From Desulfobacteraceae bacterium (GTDB lineage Bacteria; Desulfobacterota; Desulfobacteria; Desulfobacterales; Desulfococcaceae): a DNA stretch of 64,000 nt. Location: NCBI GenBank assembly GCA_011390755.1, contig JAABRU010000008.1, forward strand, positions 1 to 64,000, written 5' to 3'. The translations under genes were made by a program, and so were the position numbers. The notes under the pieces were generated by a model. It ran no database searches. It was not told the DNA's origin and saw nothing but the letters and a program-made list of their open reading frames with translations. This document shows positions 31,478 to 41,236 of this stretch, piece by piece; position 1 is the stretch's first letter; every line of letters starts with the position of its first letter.

Positions 31478-32314
31478 ATGGACATGGAAACCCTGCGTTT
31501 CAGTTATGAAAGTCATCTGTTCCGGGCCATTGTAGCCCGCTTCGGACCGGTTCCGCTGGTAAATCATGATCATTCCAAGCAGCTTCTGAGTGCCCGTCGC
31601 CGGGATCTGCTGGGAGATGCGGTGCGCGTTACCGAAGACCTGCTGCCGGAGGTTCATACAATCTGGCAGGATTGTCTGAATAAACTGGAAGGGGGATTGC
31701 AGGGAGAACTTTTTGTCCGGCAGAGTCCCGAATACAATGCCAGTGTTTTTGCCCATGAAAAACGATTTGATATTCTTATCCATTCGGCACTGCTCAATGA
31801 TTTTTCCTTTGATGAACTCCGCTTTGTCTTCGGTCATGAGCTGGGGCATGTGGTGTTTCAGCATTCGCAGTTTCCTGTGCGGGATCTCTATCCTTTGGTC
31901 AAAGACCGGGACCCCGAAGGCAGTGTGATGCTGCTGCGCTGGTCCCAGGCCGCGGAAGTTTCGGCAGACCGTATCGGCATGTTGTGCTGCGGGCAGCTGG
32001 GAGCGGCAGCCACGGCCCTGTTCCGCACGGCCAGTGGTCTGAGCGGAATGGATGAAAACCGGGCACTCCGCGCCTTCCGGAATCAGTACAGCGAACTGGA
32101 AGTCCAACTGCGTTCTGCCGCAGACCGGGCCGCCTGGGTGCGCACCCACCCCATGATTCCCATCCGTTTCAAAGCCATTGAACTGGCAGCCCTGGATCTC
32201 ATTGCCCTGGGAAAAGGAAGCGGCGGTTTCAGCGCAAAAGGATTTCAGCGCATTGATCAGCAGATTTCCGCCACCCTCGAGTCTCTGGAATTCCGGCCCC
32301 ATTTTCCCCATTAG
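31478..32314 (+). CDS. M48-family metallopeptidase
   Basis: HELGHVVFQH zinc motif; RBS caggag before ATG 31478. Confidence 0.85.
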   Translation: MDMETLRFSYESHLFRAIVARFGPVPLVNHDHSKQLLSARRRDLLGDAVRVTEDLLPEVHTIWQDCLNKLEGGLQGELFVRQSPEYNASVFAHEKRFDILIHSALLNDFSFDELRFVFGHELGHVVFQHSQFPVRDLYPLVKDRDPEGSVMLLRWSQAAEVSADRIGMLCCGQLGAAATALFRTASGLSGMDENRALRAFRNQYSELEVQLRSAADRAAWVRTHPMIPIRFKAIELAALDLIALGKGSGGFSAKGFQRIDQQISATLESLEFRPHFPH

Positions 32315-32584
32315 TTTAGTGGACGCACCGCTCTGCATATTCAGGGCCGGTCTTCGCGGGTGATGAGTGCGAAAGCCTGGCGGAGCGGTCTTTCCCTGCA
32401 TTCCTTCGGAGCACGGGCGAAAAATAAATTTCGCACTCCTTTCTCAAAGACTATGTTATACTCACCACTGCCATAATTTGCGTATCTTATTTACCACGAA
32501 AGACACGAACCACACGAAAATTTTGTGTGGTTCGTAGTTTCAGAATATGGCGGTGTGCAGTATACATTACAGAATAAACAGTTT

Positions 32585-32870
32585 CAGTAGTTCGAAAAGT
32601 TTCCCCCGGATACAGTTTTACGGCTGTCCCGGAGTGCAAAAATTGTATTTTGCACCACCGCATCTCCCGGTTGCCCCATGCAAAAATACAATTTTTGCAC
32701 TCCTCCGGATACGGTTTTACGGCTGTCCCGGAGTGCAAAAACTGTATTTCTGCACCGCAGCATCTCCCGGTTGCCCCATGCAAAAATTGTATTTTGCACC
32801 ACCGCATCTCCCGGTTGCCCCATGCAAAAATACAATTTTTGCACTCCTCCGGAAACTTTTCGATCTACTG
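32585..32870. mobile_element. MITE family A copy 2, internally amplified, 5-bp TSD AGTTT
   Basis: CAGTAGTTCGAAAAGTTTCC ... GGAAACTTTTCGATCTACTG; AGTTT on both sides; repeated gcaaaaattgtat/atacaatttttgc modules. Confidence 0.8.
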
Positions 32871-32984
32871 AGTTTATATTCTCTCTTTTTCCATCCTTCA
32901 CAAAGACGGGAAAAGGAGATTTGAGTTCAGTATTCAACTATGGTATGCAGAAAATATCCTACCCAAAAGAGGTGTGATGACGAA

Positions 32985-33200
32985 TACACAGAATTTTTCT
33001 GAAAATTGGAAAAGTCTTTATCCTTTGTCAGTATCGGCATTTCATATATTTCGGAAACAGCGCAGATCAGAAAGTCTGTATTTGAACCCTGAACTCCCTT
33101 TTTCCGGTTTTTATTGTAAAATGCCGCAGCACATTCATATATTTCCGTCTGTAAGGCCATATCCGGAAAATGCGAAAGATGGTTCTTTCGGCACTCAGCA
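32985..33200 (-). pseudogene. C-terminal half of PIN-domain toxin
   Basis: HLSHFPDMALQTEIYECAAAFYNKNRKKGVQGSNTDFLICAVSEIYEMPILTKDKDFSNFQK. Confidence 0.75.
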
Positions 33201-33298
33201 AAAAATAACTGCCCCGTTTCATCTGATTGGGGGACGGAATGCACAGTTTCTGTTTATCCGCAGAATATTTCCGGAGGATTTATTTCTTACCGGGTCCC

Positions 33299-33440
33299 TT
33301 AGGTGATTTCCGAACATGAATGTACCGTCTCTGAAGGAGTCACAGACGGAAAGTCCGGAAGCGGACTGTCATCTGCCGGACACTGCCAAACTTTCAGTTC
33401 GGCACTCCTCCGGTATTATCTTTTTCAGAAATCGCCTTAA
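33299..33440. mobile_element. MITE family C copy inside the PIN toxin gene
   Basis: TTAGGTGATTTCC ... GAAATCGCCTTAA. Confidence 0.75.
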
Positions 33441-33618
33441 ACAGCCTGAACTGTTTTTCAGATCGGACACCGGAGAGAATTTCCTGGCGGATCGGACCGA
33501 TCATCTGTACCCGGACTTCCCGGATGAGTTCCCGCAGCTCACGGACATAGGGATCATCAACGAAAGCCTTCCTCCGAAGAGCAGGAGACCATACACATGT
33601 ATCTGCGATCACCTTCAT
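33439..33618 (-). pseudogene. N-terminal half of PIN-domain toxin
   Basis: MKVIADTCVWSPALRRK...RQEILSGVRSEKQFRLFK then runs into the element. Confidence 0.78.
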
Positions 33619-33815
33619 GAACGGTTCCGTTGTGTTTTATCGTCATAATCGGCATCAAAATCAATTTTTCCGAACAGATCAATTACTTTCATCTGTTTCC
33701 GTCGCCGGATATATTCTGTAAGTGCTTCCCGGACTGCTGCTGTTTTATTTTTATGATTTCCGATCTGTTTTGCCTGCTCAATTAACTCATTTTCAATAGC
33801 GAGATTTACGGACAT
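33615..33815 (-). CDS. VapB-like type II antitoxin (66 aa)
   Basis: MSVNLAIENELIEQAKQIGNHKNKTAAVREALTEYIRRRKQ; SD ggaggtgcc; overlaps toxin start. Confidence 0.85.
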   Translation of the reverse strand: MSVNLAIENELIEQAKQIGNHKNKTAAVREALTEYIRRRKQMKVIDLFGKIDFDADYDDKTQRNRS

Positions 33816-33880
33816 GGGGCACCTCCTTTTTATATCTGATTTTACACTGCTGTTTACGGAATCAAGGAGAAAAAATATGC

Positions 33881-33922
33881 GGAAATAAAAAACCGGCTGC
33901 TCCGCAGGGGGAACAACCGGTT
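33881..33922 (-). terminator. Terminator downstream of etfA
   Basis: Minus-strand AACCGGTTGTTCC...GGAGCAGCCGGTT followed by TTTTATTT. Confidence 0.6.
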
Positions 33923-34062
33923 CAAAAAGACAAAAAACTGTCAGGAACTTAGGTACTCGGCAAAAAATAAACCCTCTGAAACTGTCCGGCAGAAACATGC
34001 CAAACCTTTGTTTCGTCTCTGCTGACGGGGCGAACCGGGGGAATTATCTTTTTCTGAGTACC

Positions 34063-35022
34063 TTATCCCTCGACGGCCTCGGTCAGTTCGGGCAGAAATT
34101 CCAGGATGTCGGCCACGATGCCCACGTCGGCCAGTTGGAAAATGGGGGATTTGGGGTTTTTGTTGATGGCCACGATAAAGGGGGCACCTTTGATGCCGCC
34201 CATGTGCTGGAAGGAGCCGCTGATACCGCAGGCCAGATAGACCTTGGGGCTGACGGTCTGACCGGAGGTTCCCACCTGGCGGGATTTTTCCAGCCATTTG
34301 GCATCCACAATGGGCCGGGAGCAGGAAACATCGGCTCCCATGGCTTTGGCCAGTTCTTCCACAATTTCCAGGTTGTCCTGATCTTCAATACCGCGACCCA
34401 CGGAAACCAGCACTTCGGATTTGGTGATGTCCACATCTCCGACTTCGGCTTCCACCACTTCCAGAAAACGTCTTTTGCTGCCCAGGTCGCCCGCATCACC
34501 GGATTTATCCGTTACACTTCCGCCTGCGCCTTTGCTTTCATCGGGCTGGAAGGCCCCTCCCCGGATGGTAATAACGGCTCCGCCGGAAATATCCGCATTC
34601 ACATGGGTGCTGACCATACCGCTGTATTCCTGGCGGATGAGTTTCAGATTGTTTCCGTCCGTCCCTTCAACACCCACCACATCGGCAACATAGGCCGTGT
34701 CCAGTTTTACGGAAAGGCCGGGTCCCAGATCCATGCCGAAGGTATTGTGGGGAAGCAGGATAACCGCGCCTTTGGGAAGAATATTCACCAGGGCTTTGCG
34801 AACCACTTCCGCGTTGGGATAGGCCAGATCTGCACTGTCTATTTTCCAGACTTCTTTGTAGGAGGCAGCCGCTTCTGTGCAGACTGCGTCAATGCCGGAA
34901 CCGCATACAATGGCGGTTACGGAAGCCGAAGGATCAATCGCCTGTGCGGCCACGGCCAGTTCCAGGGCAGAATCGTCCGCCACTCCGTCTTTATGAATGA
35001 TATATGCAAAAATCTGAGCCAT
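34063..35022 (-). CDS. etfA: Electron transfer flavoprotein alpha subunit
   Basis: 319 aa; LACGISGSFQHMGGIKGAPFIVAINKNPKSPIFQLADVGIVADI. Confidence 0.95.
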   Translation of the reverse strand: MAQIFAYIIHKDGVADDSALELAVAAQAIDPSASVTAIVCGSGIDAVCTEAAASYKEVWKIDSADLAYPNAEVVRKALVNILPKGAVILLPHNTFGMDLGPGLSVKLDTAYVADVVGVEGTDGNNLKLIRQEYSGMVSTHVNADISGGAVITIRGGAFQPDESKGAGGSVTDKSGDAGDLGSKRRFLEVVEAEVGDVDITKSEVLVSVGRGIEDQDNLEIVEELAKAMGADVSCSRPIVDAKWLEKSRQVGTSGQTVSPKVYLACGISGSFQHMGGIKGAPFIVAINKNPKSPIFQLADVGIVADILEFLPELTEAVEG

Positions 35023-35813
35023 TATTTCAACCCTCCTTTGGCTTTGAGCATTTCAATGAGTTTCTCAATGATTTCCTCGGTGCTGCCTTCCAGAATCTCG
35101 GCCCCCTCACCCATATCAGGCACAAAATAATCCAGGCGTTTCACTTTTGCGGCGGCCTCGCCCACAGATGCGGCATCAATGCTCAGATCGCCTGCGCCGT
35201 GAACCGGAATATCAAGGGAGGCCACTTTGCGGATACCGCGGATACCCACATAGCGGGGTTCATTGATACCGGTCTGGATGGAAAGCACACAGGGCAGGTC
35301 TATTTCGTTCATCTCCTGGTTGCCGCCTTCGATTTCCCGGCCCACTTTGATTTTGCTGTCATCAAGAACTTCAATTTTGTTTACCAGGGAAGCGTAGGGC
35401 ATATCCAGCATGGCCGCCAGCATACCGCCGACCTGTGCCGCTCCGCCGTCAGCCTGGGCACCGGTCATGATCAGATCGTAACTGCCTTTTTCAATTTCGG
35501 CTTTCAGGATGGTGGCCAGTCCTTTTCCGTCGGAACCTTCAAACGCGTCGTCGGAAAGCAGGATGCCCTCATCCGCGCCCATTGCCATTTCTCTTCTCAG
35601 AATTTCTTCGGATTCATCATCGCCCACTGTGATAACGGTGACTTTCCCGCCGACTTTGTCCCGAATCTGAATGGCCTCTTCCACAGCATAGTTGTCCCAT
35701 TCATTGACAGAGTAAACCAGATCATCGCGTTCGATATCCGATCCGCTGCTGTTGACTTCAATTTCATTTTCAGAGGTGTCGGGAACCCTCTTCACACATA
35801 CCAGAATGTTCAT
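35022..35813 (-). CDS. etfB: Electron transfer flavoprotein beta subunit
   Basis: MNILVCVKRVPDTSENEIEVN; DLIMTGAQADGGAAQVGGMLA. Confidence 0.95.
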   Translation of the reverse strand: MNILVCVKRVPDTSENEIEVNSSGSDIERDDLVYSVNEWDNYAVEEAIQIRDKVGGKVTVITVGDDESEEILRREMAMGADEGILLSDDAFEGSDGKGLATILKAEIEKGSYDLIMTGAQADGGAAQVGGMLAAMLDMPYASLVNKIEVLDDSKIKVGREIEGGNQEMNEIDLPCVLSIQTGINEPRYVGIRGIRKVASLDIPVHGAGDLSIDAASVGEAAAKVKRLDYFVPDMGEGAEILEGSTEEIIEKLIEMLKAKGGLK

Positions 35814-35897
35814 ATTTCCCTCCAATTTTAAATGTTGAATGTTTAATGCTGAATCCTTTGCCATTCAACAGTAAACATTTATCATTAAACATTATTT

Positions 35898-37961
35898 TTA
35901 CAGATGTCTCTGAATCAGTTCCACCAGGTCAATGGCTTCCATCTCTCCTTCCAGTCCGCTGGTTTTGATGGCATCTTCCATGTTGACCATGCAGAAGGGG
36001 CAGGTCGTGACAATGACATTTGCCCCGGCTTCTTTGGCCATTTCCACCCGGAGCTGGCCCATGCGCTGTTCCTCCACAGGTTCGTAAAAAAGCATCAGAC
36101 CGCCGCCGCCGCAGCAGAAGGAGCGGTCACGGGATTTTGTCATTTCCACACGCTTCATGCCGGGGATGGCATCCAGCACGTCTCTGGGAATATCGTACAT
36201 GCCGTTGTGCCGTCCCAGATAACAGGGATCATGGTAGGTATAGACTTTGCCGTTTCCGTCCCCGCTTTTCAGACTGATTTTGCCGGATTTCACGGCTTCG
36301 GCAATATATTCGCTGATATGATAGACCGGGGGCAGATTTTTATAATCCTTTTTTAGGGCATTATAGGTATGGGGATCGGCTGTCACAATGCGTTTGGCAC
36401 CGGATTCTTTTATATTTTCGGTATTTTCCTCTTTCAGGGTCTGGAAGAGCATTTCCTCTCCGAAACGGCGTACCTCATGCCCGCTGTCTTTTTCCAGTTT
36501 ACCGAGGACTGCGAAATCCGTACCCGCGGCGGTCAGCACTTTGGCCGCGGATTTGGTGATTTCCTGGATCCGGTCGTCATAGGAGGAAATACTGTCCACA
36601 AAGAACAGTGTTTCGGCGGTATCACCTTTTTCCACCAGTTTGACACTGCATTCTTTTTTAAATTCCTTATCCGCTGCCCATGCACTGCGTTTCTTTTCCA
36701 TTTTTCCCCAGGGATTGCCGCGTTTTTCCAGTGCGCTCAGGGGTTTCTGCAAAGACTGGGGCACATTTCCCTCATCCACCATACCCCGGCGGATATCTAC
36801 CATTTTATCAATATATTCAATGGTGAGCGGGCACTCTTCCTCACAAGCGCCGCAGGTGGTGCAGGACCAGATTTCATCTTCCGTATAAATACCGCCAATG
36901 AGGGGTTCCTCTGCTTTGAAATTCCCTTTCAGGGGATAATGGCTGAATGCGTAATCCCTTGCTTTTATGGTGATAAAGCGGGGGGAGAGAGGACGGCCGA
37001 CGGCATTGGCCGGGCACTGGTCCGAACAGCGCCCGCAGTCTGCGCAGGAATAAAAATCCAGCATATGCTTCCAGGTGAAATCTTCAAATTTTTTCACTCC
37101 GAAAGATTCCAGATCGTCCAGCTGATCGTCTTCCACACCCCATTTGACGGGTTTAACTGTACCCTTGTCCAGTTTCATGAACCAGACATTGAATATGGAG
37201 GTAATAACATGGAAATGTTTTCCCAAGGGCAAAAAGCAGAGGAAGGAAAAGAAAATCAGGTCATGGATGTAATAACAGACCACATGGAGAACCTGCAGGG
37301 TTTTCAGGGAAACCGGAGACAAAGATACCCTGAATATCCAGGCCAGGCTCAGAGGAGCCAGACATTCGGCATGAACACCTTTCTGAACAGCAGCGGCCGC
37401 CAGGCTGGCTTCAAAAAGACTTTCGGAAATAATCAGACCGCAGATCATGCAGAGAACAAAAACAGCCTCACTGGTATGGTCTTTGCCGTATTTTTCGGGC
37501 ACGGCATAGCGTTTGGGTTTTACCACGATTCTGCGGTATGCAGCGATGACACATGCCACCAGTACCACTGTGGCCGCATAGTCTTTCAGAATATTATAGA
37601 TATGCCCCAGACTGCCGCCGAAACCCGGCATGACAAAATCTTCGGAAATTCCGATAATCACCAGGGAGGCCGAACGGACAGAGAGAATAATAAAACCGGC
37701 AAAAAGCATAATATGCACAATACCGGCGGTGCGGTAACGGGGATGTTTCCACTGGGCCAGCCAGTATTTCAGCAGGCGGTATGCCCGCTCCCGGATACGG
37801 TTAAAACGGAAATCCGGATTGGCAAATGCCAGGGGGGCGACTCTTTTGGCCATAATATAGGTAAAGAGTGCAACTCCGATTACCGGGATCAGAACAGAAA
37901 AAATGACGGTCGGAATGCCAAGAAGTGAAGCCTTGGCAGGAGAGATCAAAGCAGGTTCCAT
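35898..37961 (-). CDS. Membrane (Fe-S)-binding oxidoreductase (HdrD-like, CCG domains), likely ETF-linked quinone reductase
   Basis: CADCGRCSDQCP, CTTCGACEECP, CCGGGG; N-terminal TMs; next to etfBA. Confidence 0.9.
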   Translation of the reverse strand: MEPALISPAKASLLGIPTVIFSVLIPVIGVALFTYIMAKRVAPLAFANPDFRFNRIRERAYRLLKYWLAQWKHPRYRTAGIVHIMLFAGFIILSVRSASLVIIGISEDFVMPGFGGSLGHIYNILKDYAATVVLVACVIAAYRRIVVKPKRYAVPEKYGKDHTSEAVFVLCMICGLIISESLFEASLAAAAVQKGVHAECLAPLSLAWIFRVSLSPVSLKTLQVLHVVCYYIHDLIFFSFLCFLPLGKHFHVITSIFNVWFMKLDKGTVKPVKWGVEDDQLDDLESFGVKKFEDFTWKHMLDFYSCADCGRCSDQCPANAVGRPLSPRFITIKARDYAFSHYPLKGNFKAEEPLIGGIYTEDEIWSCTTCGACEEECPLTIEYIDKMVDIRRGMVDEGNVPQSLQKPLSALEKRGNPWGKMEKKRSAWAADKEFKKECSVKLVEKGDTAETLFFVDSISSYDDRIQEITKSAAKVLTAAGTDFAVLGKLEKDSGHEVRRFGEEMLFQTLKEENTENIKESGAKRIVTADPHTYNALKKDYKNLPPVYHISEYIAEAVKSGKISLKSGDGNGKVYTYHDPCYLGRHNGMYDIPRDVLDAIPGMKRVEMTKSRDRSFCCGGGGLMLFYEPVEEQRMGQLRVEMAKEAGANVIVTTCPFCMVNMEDAIKTSGLEGEMEAIDLVELIQRHL

Positions 37962-38014
37962 ATTCTTACCTTTTGTCTCCTTTCATGTTAATGCATTTAA
38001 AGTTTATAAAAGGG

Positions 38015-38038
38015 AAATGAATGAGTATTCATTCATTT
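38015..38038. promoter_or_regulatory. FadR/TetR-type operator AAATGAATGAGTATTCATTCATTT
   Basis: 10-bp perfect arms; close to recalled Bacillus FadR consensus WTGAATGAMTANTCATTCAW; upstream of the Fe-S/etfBA operon. Confidence 0.65.
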
Positions 38039-38424
38039 CTTTACACGCTGCTTTTTCCCCTGTCAAGGGAAAAATTGATTTTCTGATATATCTTTCCGTA
38101 CTGCGCGGGATTCTGCATTCTCCGCGCTGCCGTTTTTCCGCTTCCGGAAACAGATAAAGTGTTTTGAAACCTGTCGCAAAACCGGCTGCCGCCGAATCAC
38201 CCTGCCTCCCGGTCTTTTGCATACACTGCCGCAGTGCTTAAGATAATTATTTTGGACAGGCCGGGGGGAAATGCAGTGAATCCCGGCATCCTGAATCTGT
38301 TGGACTTTGTACCTCACTCCAACCTGCATGAAACCCAAAATCCATTTTCTTAAACACTGTATATTTCTCCTGAGAAAAAATATTTTACAGATCACGAAAA
38401 AAAAGATTGACAATTACATCTGAA

Positions 38425-38442
38425 TAAATGAATATTCATTCA
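38425..38442. promoter_or_regulatory. Second FadR-like site TAAATGAATATTCATTCA
   Basis: One mismatch to TGAATGA-N4-TCATTCA; same intergenic region. Confidence 0.55.
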
Positions 38443-38602
38443 TTTTAATACAGCCGTCAGAAATCAGATATTTTTAGGATATACGATTGTTTTTATTTGT
38501 TTAATACCTGCTGCACTGTGGACAGTCTGTCATGAAAATAAATTCATACATCCCTGCGCCCTTTATGCCAGTATCTCTCCGTATATCCCTGATGAAAAAG
38601 AG

Positions 38603-38727
38603 GGTGGTGGGTCAAATCAGTTGATTTTTTCTGTAAGGGCCTATTGCATACGCCCCGAAGCCGCTCATTACGGGCCTATGCCCCTGCAGTCAGATATTTA
38701 ATGCATCAGCCTTTTTGACCCACTGAC
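38603..38727. mobile_element. MITE family F (IR GGTRGTGGGTCAAATC), 8-bp TSD AAAAAGAG
   Basis: AAAAAGAG at 38595-38602 and 38728-38735. Confidence 0.75.
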
Positions 38728-38947
38728 AAAAAGAGAAGGCGGAAAAACACTGTGTTTTGGCTAAAATTTTATTTTTCCATAAAAATATAAACGCGTCACA
38801 AAGAAACAGTCTCTTATCCGAGCGAGCGCTCAATCATGCGTTATCATATGTCCTGTTTCTTTGTCAAGTATTTTATAGGACCCCGAAGATGAATCGGGGA
38901 AATCCTTATTGCCGGGAAATAAAAACATTTCAAAGGAGGAACGGTTT

Positions 38948-40648
38948 ATGGACAAACCCGCATATCAGGACAAACCCTGGCTGCAGCAGTATGAAAAAGA
39001 GGTGAAACCCGCATTGGATTATGAAGAAAAATGCCTGCCGGATTTTCTGAAACAATCCGCGGAAAAGTATCCGGACACAGATGCATTGATTTTTCAGGGG
39101 TACCGGCTCACATATAAAGAGCTTCAGGACATGACCGACCGTTTTGCAGCGTGTCTGCATGATTTCGGTATCCGCAAAGGGGACAGGGTGGCCATTCTTC
39201 TGCCCAACCTGATTCCCTGCGTGGCGGCCTACTATGCGGCTATGAAAATCGGTGCGGTGACGGTGATGAACAATCCCCTGTATTCGGACCGGGAGCTGAA
39301 TCACCAGTTCAATGATTCGGAGGCAAAAGTGCTGATTACCCTGGATTTGCTGGGAAACCGCATGATAGATCTGCGGCCCAAAACCAAAATCCGCCAGATT
39401 GTGTATACTTCCATCGGAGATTATCTGCCTTTTCCCAAAAACCTGCTTTTCCCTTTTGTGGGGAAAAAGAAAAAACTGGCCGCGGATGTGAAATCCGCAG
39501 AAAATGTATACAAATGGAAGGATATGATTGCCAAATATCCGCCGCAGGTGCCGGAAACAGATATTTCTTTTGAAGATACGGCCATGTTTCAGTACACCGG
39601 CGGCACGACCGGTGTGTCCAAAGGCGTGATACTCACCCATGCCAACCTGAGCAGGCAGGTGCAGCAACTCGCTGGATGGTTTCCCGAATTCAGTTCCGAG
39701 AGAGAAATCCTGCTGGGTGCCCTGCCTTTTTTCCATGTATTCGGCCTTTCCACGGCCATGAATCTTTCCATATACATGGGATGGACCGATATTCTCATCC
39801 CCAAACCCCAACCGGAGCAGCTGCTGGAGGCCATTGCCAAATTCCGGCCCACTTTCGCGCCCCTGGTTCCCACCATGTATATCGGCCTGCTGAACCATCC
39901 GGATATTCAGAAAACCGATATCCGATCCATCAAAGGCTGTTTCTCCGGCAGCGCGCCCCTGCCTGTTGAGGTTATCCGGGATTTTGAAAACAAAACCGGG
40001 GCTGTCATTGTGGAAGGCTACGGGCTGACGGAAACCACACCCGTTACCCATGTCAATCCCTTTAATAAGGACAAACGGAAAATCGGCAGTATCGGTCTTC
40101 CCATTGCCGACACCGAATGCCGCATTGTCAGTCTGGAAGACGGGGAAAGCGACATGCCTTTGGGCGGGGAGGGTGAACTGCTGATCCGGGGGCCCCAGGT
40201 GATGAAAGGCTATTGGAATATGCCGGGGGAAACCGATGCGGTGCTGACCAAAGAGGGATGGCTGCATACGGGTGATATTGCCAAAATGGATGAGGAGGGA
40301 TATTTCTATATTGTGGACAGAAAAAAAGACCTGATAATTTCCGGCGGGTATAATGTGTATCCCCGCGATATTGACGAGGTCTTTTTTGAACATCCCAAAG
40401 TGCTGGAAGCCTGTTCCGTGGGCATTCCCCATCCGCACCGGGGGGAGGCCGTAAAGGTTTTCGTGGTACTCAAAGAAGGGGTAAAGGCAGACGCGGAAGA
40501 ACTGATGCAATACTGTCAGGGCAAACTGGCCAAATACAAATGGCCCACGGAAATCGAATTCCGGGATGAGCTGCCCAAGACCAATGTGGGGAAAATCCTT
40601 CGCAAAGATCTGCGGGAAGAGGAACTGGCAAAACGCAAATCAGAATAA
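38948..40648 (+). CDS. fadD: Long-chain fatty acid-CoA ligase
   Basis: FQYTGGTTGVSKGVILTHANL, VEGYGLTETTPVTHVNP, KTNVGKILRKDLRE. Confidence 0.93.
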   Translation: MDKPAYQDKPWLQQYEKEVKPALDYEEKCLPDFLKQSAEKYPDTDALIFQGYRLTYKELQDMTDRFAACLHDFGIRKGDRVAILLPNLIPCVAAYYAAMKIGAVTVMNNPLYSDRELNHQFNDSEAKVLITLDLLGNRMIDLRPKTKIRQIVYTSIGDYLPFPKNLLFPFVGKKKKLAADVKSAENVYKWKDMIAKYPPQVPETDISFEDTAMFQYTGGTTGVSKGVILTHANLSRQVQQLAGWFPEFSSEREILLGALPFFHVFGLSTAMNLSIYMGWTDILIPKPQPEQLLEAIAKFRPTFAPLVPTMYIGLLNHPDIQKTDIRSIKGCFSGSAPLPVEVIRDFENKTGAVIVEGYGLTETTPVTHVNPFNKDKRKIGSIGLPIADTECRIVSLEDGESDMPLGGEGELLIRGPQVMKGYWNMPGETDAVLTKEGWLHTGDIAKMDEEGYFYIVDRKKDLIISGGYNVYPRDIDEVFFEHPKVLEACSVGIPHPHRGEAVKVFVVLKEGVKADAEELMQYCQGKLAKYKWPTEIEFRDELPKTNVGKILRKDLREEELAKRKSE

Positions 40649-40649
40649 A

Positions 40650-40738
40650 CGACTATCGGAAAACCTCCGAAACCGGTTTTGGGAAACGGTGAAAACAGGG
40701 GCAGAATACCGGAAGACAGGTTTTCGGACAGGTGCTGA
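40650..40738. mobile_element. Family E element copy 2
   Basis: CTATCGGAAAACCTCCGAAACCGG...ACCGGAAGACAGGTTTTCGGACAGG. Confidence 0.55.
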
Positions 40739-40879
40739 GGGGGCCGCAGGGACAGATTTCAGGTGATTTCCTGAAAAAAATGTACCATAACCGAGTGCCA
40801 AACGGAAAGTCCGGCAGTGTCTGACAGCGGACAGACTCTCACCGGCTTTCCGTCTGTGCTTCCTTCAGAAAGCGGTACT

Positions 40880-40948
40880 CAATGTCATTGACTTAAGCAG
40901 AATATTCCCCTCCCCCGGTGGGAGGGGAGTCTTAATCAATGACATTGA
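40880..40948. mobile_element. MITE family B copy 1, 69 bp, 10-bp TSD AAGCGGTACT
   Basis: CAATGTCATTGACTTAAG ... CTTAATCAATGACATTG with AAGCGGTACT on both sides. Confidence 0.82.
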
Positions 40949-40957
40949 AGCGGTACT

Positions 40958-41053
40958 TATACCAATCCCGATAAATAACCTTCCATACAAAAGTCCGGCA
41001 AATGCTCATTTACTAAGGAATCCGATGGCAGATTATTAAATGGGATTGGTATT
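40958..41053. mobile_element. Short element family G with IR ATACCAATCCC
   Basis: TTATACCAATCCC ... TGGGATTGGTATTA. Confidence 0.6.
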
Positions 41054-41236
41054 ACACCAATTTTTAAATCCGTACCCCTCTGACTCCTTACAGGGCACAT
41101 TGCATACGCCCGGCATGAGCGGCTTCGGGGCCGTATGCGATACGCCCCTGCAGGAGTGACTTAACCCGTCATTCAAAACCTGACAGAGCAGTAGTACATT
41201 CATATTTTAAAAATGCCCTGTGCTGCCCCCCCTGTT

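Noticed and set aside
32547-32977. Several overlapping ORFs (125, 117, 106, 99, 73 aa)
   Set aside because: Entirely inside or abutting the repetitive family A element; translations are repeat-derived (VQKLYFCMGQPGDAVVQNTIF).
33945-34040. Possible N-terminal part of the VapB ORF (127-aa version)
   Set aside because: The extra 61 residues cover the etfA terminator; the SD and ATG at 33815 fit better.
36369-37928. 519-aa plus-strand ORF
   Set aside because: Antisense to the Fe-S oxidoreductase with clear cysteine motifs.
38930-40510. 526-aa minus-strand ORF
   Set aside because: Antisense shadow of fadD.
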